From: Candidatus Omnitrophota bacterium
Lineage (GTDB): Bacteria; Omnitrophota; Gorgyraeia; Gygaellales; Profunditerraquicolaceae
DNA length: 6,775 nt
Reading direction: 5' to 3'
NCBI GenBank assembly: GCA_028687525.1
Contig: JAQTZX010000078.1
Coordinates: forward strand, 1 to 6,775
A program made the translations under genes and the position numbers. The notes below the pieces were generated by a model. The model made no database searches. It was not told the origin of the DNA and worked only from the letters and a program-made list of their open reading frames with translations. Positions 1 through 6,400 of this stretch are shown piece after piece; positions within the stretch are counted from its first letter, which is position 1; each line of letters opens with the position of its first letter.

Positions 1-1
1 A

Positions 2-490
2 CCGGTTTGCCTGACGGAACGGGGCGTTTTGTTCGAACCGGTGCTGAGAGCCGCGCGGGAAATGGGAACAATGCACCTGGTACAGGCAATACTCAGTCTA
101 ACCGAGAACGACCTGCCTTTAACCGCTGAGGAGCTGAGTATAGGAGATAATTTGATCATCGTGAAGCGTAAGACCAACCATGATATCCTCTGTACGGAAA
201 ACGCGAAAGGATACGCGGCTATTCCGGGATTGCTGGAAACAATGTCCAGGATTTTTTCCATCGTCGTGGTGATGCAGACCAAAAAAGTGCCGGAACGGCC
301 GTTCGCGCTTATTGATTCACGGGAAAAGGAGTTCTATACTCCCATTAAAAATATCATAGCAGACCTTATGTATCATCAGGCCCCTGAAAAAGAAATCCTC
401 TGCAATAAAGAAGATCTGGACCTGTTCAGGGTTTTTACTGCGGCGGATGACGCTCTGAAATATCTTTTGACCGGTATCGCGCGTAAAAAT
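2..490 (+). other. Unrecognised N-terminal module of the fragment (residues 1-163)
   Basis: This is the stretch before the first DGG motif, and I do not recognise its family. It begins in the middle of a domain with helical sequence (ERGVLFEPVLRAAREMG). A short beta-like stretch (IGDNLIIVKRK) follows, then a helix-strand unit around MSRIFSIVVVMQTKK, and a helical end (DDALKYLLTGIARKN) that runs into the DGG at residue 164. The mix of alternating hydrophobic strands and amphipathic helices suggests a small alpha/beta fold cut by the window edge. No catalytic motif is evident. Confidence 0.5.
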
Positions 491-3400
491 GACGGCGGGG
501 CCTCGGCCATGATCCTGGAAATAAGTTCCGGTTTCTTATTCGCCAAAATTGAAATACGCCTGTCCATCGCCTGGAAATCCATAAAAACTATCGCCGCTGA
601 ATCCGGATCACAAAACGCCGCCCGCGCACAGGGGAAAGACGGTGGCAGCGTGCCGGAATTGGAAGTTATTGACGTATCTGTTCTCTCGCGGCAGATCGGC
701 TTGATCTTTGAGAAAGCCGGGCACGGCATTATCTCTTCGGAAGAAGCCATAAGCGCTTTGTTAAAAATCAAGAATAATATCAAGCCGGCAGTTTTCCATG
801 CAGAGCAAGACGAATATTTCGAGCTTGCGGCAGAGCTTACCGAGCTGCGCGCGAGGATATTTGAGTGGTTAAGTTCCGGCCCGCTCAAAGGGCGATATAT
901 CCCGCGTGATCCGCGCAAAGCTGCCCGGCTGTATGCTCATGCTTCTCGTGATTACCGGAATGCACAAAATACTCTGAAGGAAATTGAATGCGCTGAACGG
1001 TCTCTGGCTTTGGATGCGGCAACAGGCGATTCCCGGCAGATTATTCAATCTTTGATATTCACGGCGCGCATATACCGCAGACTGGGAAATTTATTGAAGT
1101 CAGCCGAGTATAACCTGTTTGCCGCAGAATTGGCGGATAGTAGAGCTGCAATGGAGCATGATACCGATGAGGCGGAATTTGCCTTGGAATCAGCCGATAT
1201 AGCTTGGAATGACCTGTCTGCGAGCGATACATTCAGCGATGTGATGATCAGGAAATTTTCCATCGCGTTCACGCTTTGGGAGAAAGCTAATAAATACCGG
1301 CAGTGCGCGGTAGCGGCAGGCGCCATAGCATCGTGGTATTTCCACGAACAGGAATTTTTGCCGGCCGCCGTTTATAACGAAAAATCAGCCGGTTACTGGC
1401 TCAGGCTGGACAATGCGGAAGCATTCGGGAAACAATCTTATTTCGCAATCCGCAATTACGCTGGGGCGGGGATGTTGGAAGAGGCTTTTAAGGCGAGGAA
1501 GCGGGCGGCGGCGTTACTGCTTTCCTGGGTGAAGGATCCAGAAAGAGTTGAAATTGCCGGCGGCGTGATCGTCCGGCTGTGGGATATCAAGATACCGCGC
1601 CGCGCCGGGTTACGGCCTGACGGCGGCACGCAAGCGGAGCGGCTGGTTGAGCGCTGGAAAATTTTCAGAGAGGAAGATGTCGGCTGTTTCCAGACGTTCT
1701 TATTTTTGCCTGAGATCGGATGGAATAAGATTCAAGGCATAAGACAACACATGTGCTCCGAACCTCCGAAAACGAGCGCATTGACCGGTCAGGAACAACT
1801 GTGGACATACGCCAGGTATCCCGAAATAAACGGCCCGGGTTCGTATTCCCCGGATTCGGTATATAAAAGATTGGTTGAGGAGAGCGGGGTTTTGCCTAAA
1901 CCCGCCATTGTTCATGAGGCACTCACAGAAGAATTCAGGGAAGAAACGTATCAGTTGTGGAAAGCGGCGCGCAGCCGGGATTCCAGCTATCAATACCCCA
2001 TCTCAAGCATTGTATATTCCCGCTTTTCAGATAAATTATGGAAAGCCGGGGAGGAGATTTATAGAGATAGAAGAAATTGGCGTGGGGATGGCGGAAATTT
2101 TGATCATTGGATCCCGGATGAATTTTTGCCCGCCATCCGTTTTGATAAGAAACTGCCCTATGTCATTGTCGAAGACTATGAACGGTTGAGCGAAACGGTT
2201 ACCCTCATCGCGGGCGATCTGATCAGGAAGAAGCCGGAAGCGGTGATGATCGTTCCGGGCTGCAATACACCGCTGGGATTTTACCGAAAATTGGCGGGGA
2301 AGGCGGCAGATAATGAAGTTGATATTTCAAGGGCGCGGTTCGTGACCGTGGATTCGCCCATCGGCTTGAGATTGGATGATACCCGCAACTTCAAGATGTA
2401 CATGTACCTGCATTCCTATCGCTACACATATGGAGATATCCCCCCGAACGCGGACAAAGAGCATTTCTTGAGGGAGTTCTATGAAGCGCATCCCAATTTG
2501 ATCGTTCCCTATGTCCCGAAAGATGCCGGTGAGGAGGAGGCCCAAGACATTGCCGTGAAATTTGGAGAAACTCTTAAGGAGCTTGGGGGTGCAGATCTGG
2601 CATTCTTGGGGCTTGGGCTGGTCCAAGAGTCCGATGGAAAGCTGATCGGAGGGCATATAGGTTTTAATGAGCCGGGTTCTTCGATGGTGTCGCGCGCAAG
2701 AATAGTGGAATTGACCGATTTTAGCGTGGAGACTAAATTCAGATGCGCCTTAAACGCTCCTTTATGGGATGAAGTCGACTGCAGCCTGCACGTGTTCCCC
2801 CGTAAAGCAATTACTCTGGGTATAGCAGATATTCTTAGCTCGCGCAACATCATTATCGCGGCTTCCGGAACAAGTAAATCCCGGGAAGTCCGGTATCTGC
2901 TGGAGGCGGAGATGACTTCGGATTTCCCGGCGACCTACCTGCATACCGTTCCGGAAAAGACGCTGGTTATAGTTGATGAGGCAGCAGCCGTCTTGCTGGC
3001 GGCTTATCGTATCCGCCTCGACGGGGGGGAGGAACGGGCGTTTGACGGAGGCAGCCAAAGAGAAACAGAAGAGGATAAAAACACACGATTACGGGAACGC
3101 GTTGCCGGTTTATTGAAGGAGACAATAAAGTCGATTGTGATTGCGACAGCGTTTTTGGTTGCGGCATTGTTTATACCGGATCTTTTTCTGCGTAGGTTTT
3201 TTCTTCTCGTTGCTTTGGCCACTATCGTACATGCGTTCTATTTGGAACAGATGGACAGGGCTCTTCAACAGTGGGAGAAAGTACAGAGTTTATCTGATGA
3301 GCTGGAAAGCGTCCGGCAGAAAGAAAAGAAGAAAGACGGCGGCAGGCAATCGGAACATGCCGGAACGTCGAAACCGCGTTTCCCCAGGGTGATGCGCGGC

Positions 3401-6400
3401 ACTGTGAAAGATGTATCTTCTGTTCCTCTGCCTTTGGGCGCCGTGAATATCGAGGCTTTTGCCGCTGCTTACCGGAATGTGCTCGCTCGGAAGGATTGGC
3501 GGGGGCTTAAGCAGGTACTTGCCCGGATGGGAAGAGGCGATGTTCATTACGTTTCGGATTCTTTTCTCCGTAAAATGGGTTGGAGCCGGATTGGCGGGCA
3601 TAGAGCGGTTAGAACAGAATTGATCCTGGCGGGAGTTTATCTTCGTACCGGCCCTCCGCTCGTTCAGACAATCTCGAATTATTTCTCCGCGAATATCTTT
3701 GCTCAGATTTATTCCGCTTTTGCCACGCGCATTCCTAAAAAATCAATTCTATCAATTGAATATAAGCCGTCCTCCATGGGTGCCTTTTCCATCCCTGCCT
3801 GTCCGGCAGGCAGGCGTGGCTGGATAATTGGCATTCCAATGGAGGCGGCTGTTTATATTTTTATGGGTGGTTCCGGATTCGCTCCCCAGGTGTTCTACCG
3901 TACCGTGGCCGGTTGGGGGCAGCCTTATAGGGGGGCTTCCGGAGTCGTCCTTTTGCAGGAAACAAGTGCCGTGGGAACAATGAAGGACGGAGGTTTGAAG
4001 ATTTACGGGCCTCCTTTCGAACCAATGGATAAGGGCGGGATTATTACTTTCAGGGGGGAAACTTCGGAAAAATACATCTTCCGGTATAAAGAGATGATAC
4101 GCGTGGCCGGGAGCAGCAATTTAGTGGAAGATATTATCGGGGATGAGGTTGTCCGCAAGGCAAAAGGGTATGTGCCTGAATTGGAATGGTTGTCTGTGCC
4201 GCTTCATATGCGCGGAGAAAAGGACGGAGCAGTCTACGGGTTATTCCAATGTGAGGCTTTCCTGTCAGAATTGAAGATCTATTGGATTTCGAGCACGGAA
4301 GAAAACAGGCTTGAGGCATATAAAGAAAAAGACGTTATTTATATTTTTGGAAATGATTCTTATCGGGATGACTTTCTGAGTATCGCCGAGATATTGTATC
4401 ACGAGGTCGAAAAATCGGTATATGCCAGATACCTGCCGCTGCAAACGGCATGGGAAATAGCCCGTGCACGGCAGGCTGAGTTTATCGAAGCGATCATAGC
4501 AGCATGGGGAGAGCAGAACGCGCTCGGAGGCAAAAAATATCAATTTGCCCATTCGGTGTACGATGTCTGTACTTCCGCGTTTAATAAAGGCCTGGGAGCG
4601 TATATGGAATTTAGTCGTGAAGGTGTGCCTGCTGCTTTAGCAGCATACGCGGCCGACGCCATCGTGCAAGGAAGAATCCCCTGCGACGGCGGAGAAATTA
4701 ACATTAAGGATTATGACCCTGCAAGGACGATATTCGTTAGTGATGAGCAAGAAAAAAAGCATTCCACTCTTGATTTTAAAGCCCTTATTTCGGATATCTT
4801 CACGCAGCGCGGGGTGGTAGAGGCGGCTTTGCTTGGGGCCTGCGCATATGGGGAGATTGACCCGGCAACGGCTTTATTTAACGGCCATTTCTCTTTCAGG
4901 AAAATAAACGGCGGCCCCGACGCGAGGATTTATTCAGGCAAGGCTTTTTGGAACAAAAAGGGGAAAGAGCGGGAAACCGCGGACGATCTTCAGTTCGCGT
5001 TGTTTATAGCGCAGAAGGCCATGCCCGGGGATTGTTTTATGAAGCAGAATCCTCTCTCCCGGGAATTTCAGGGGCTTCAGTTGCTGCATGGCAGTAATCC
5101 GGAACATGTTATGGATGTTTTCGCGGAAGGCGCGGCTGATATGAAAATAGACGGTGTTAATTATAAGGTGCCTTTTTATATCTGTGAATATCTTGAAAAT
5201 TTTTATCCGGTCACGCCTGTTATGATTGATTATGACGGAAAGGTTATAATGTCTGAAAATTCGTACGCGCCTTTTATGAGAATAATCGTAAGGATGATAA
5301 CCGAGAGTTATTTTGAGCTCGGCCTTTATGCTATCGCAGATTTTAATATCGGACTTGGCGATGTTTTATTCAACGGGGAAAAGTATAAGCTGGCAGCTTG
5401 CAGAGGAGGTTTAGTGCGGAAGGAAATAGCGGATTTTATGCACAGCCTCGTTTTTAATTCGGGTCTGGTGTCTTACGACTATGACGAGCCTGTGTGGCGA
5501 TCCCATCGCGCGATCATAGTTGAAGAGGTGTTTTCAATCGCCCGAGAGCATGGTTACGAGGCAGAAATACGTTCCTGGGAAGAAAATGAAAAAGAAATGC
5601 TTGCGGCGGGATTCAGCGACACCTTTGATGGCGGAGCGGATACCGAAATTTTACGTGATCTTCTCAAAAAAGCAGGAATATCCGATACCAAAGAAGTTTA
5701 CGGCGCGGTGCAGATTGGCCGTGAGTTTATAGTCGTTGATTTTGCCGGTGAGCGCCTCTTTATGGATATTCCCGGAAAAAATGCCCGCGTGATTACAAAG
5801 GGAGAAAAGAAGTATTTCACAATTTTCCTGTTTGCGTATGACGAAGAAGGCGCGGCGCACGTATTGGTCACGTGGCCGAAGCAGACGGTCCGCAAGCTTG
5901 AACCTACGGGGATCGAGGAGATCGACCGGCTGCTGGATATTGACGGCGGAACTCAAGCCGGACAGCCGGAACTCTCTTTGGAGCCGCGCTTTTATGAAGT
6001 TGTGCGGGATGACTCAGGCAAAATAAAATACATACAATGGATGCGCGGGGAAGATCGTATTGTTCTGCGTTCGATAGCTCCTTTTGAAATGAAAGGATCC
6101 GTAGAGTTGAATGTTTACTTGAACGGAGATTATCTTGGTTATATCGCTTTTATAATGAGCGCGGAGCTTATCAAGGTCACCAATGTTCAGATACTCCAAT
6201 TTAGATATCGGAAGCGGAAGGTCGGTACTTCATTGTTCGAATTCTTTATAGCGTTAGCCGATGAAAACGGATATGCGAGAGAACTGCGTTTCGAGAAAAT
6301 CAAAAATCAGTTTGTTATACGATTATTGGGGAACTTGATCCCGGATGCCAGAATCAGCGACAATAAAAAAGAAATGCCCTTGATTGCAGTCGAACATCTT

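Noticed and set aside
376..918. 180-codon open frame on the minus strand
   Set aside because: It lies wholly antisense to the long plus-strand frame, which carries continuous domain-like protein. Its translation is Ser/Arg/Ala-rich with no recognisable motif. It is a shadow.
2531..2557. GAGGAGGAGG purine run followed by an in-frame GTG
   Set aside because: The spacing of about 14 bases is long, and the position is in the middle of the NagB-like domain. The run simply encodes Glu residues.
1875..3392. Plus-strand frame-3 open frames (1875-2189 and 3141-3392)
   Set aside because: They overlap the NagB-side and membrane/coiled-coil parts of the main frame in another phase, and their translations are basic and low in recognisable structure.
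3794..3814. Palindrome as a transcription terminator
   Set aside because: No T-run follows the stem, and translation continues without a stop on both sides.
4400..4405. His-Glu at residues 1467-1468 as a zinc metallopeptidase HExxH site
   Set aside because: The helix reads YHEVEKSVY and lacks the second His, so a zinc site cannot be claimed.
5402..5416. Strong Shine-Dalgarno-like AGAGGAGGT just before an in-frame GTG, suggesting an internal start
   Set aside because: The spacing is only about four bases, and the site falls inside the kinase-like domain, where it encodes CRGGLV. It is more simply a Gly-Gly coding coincidence.
5520..6026. Plus-strand frame-3 open frames (5520-5732 and 5832-6026)
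   Set aside because: They are out of phase with the main frame, very Lys/Arg/Ser-rich, and have no supporting motif or separate ribosome binding context.
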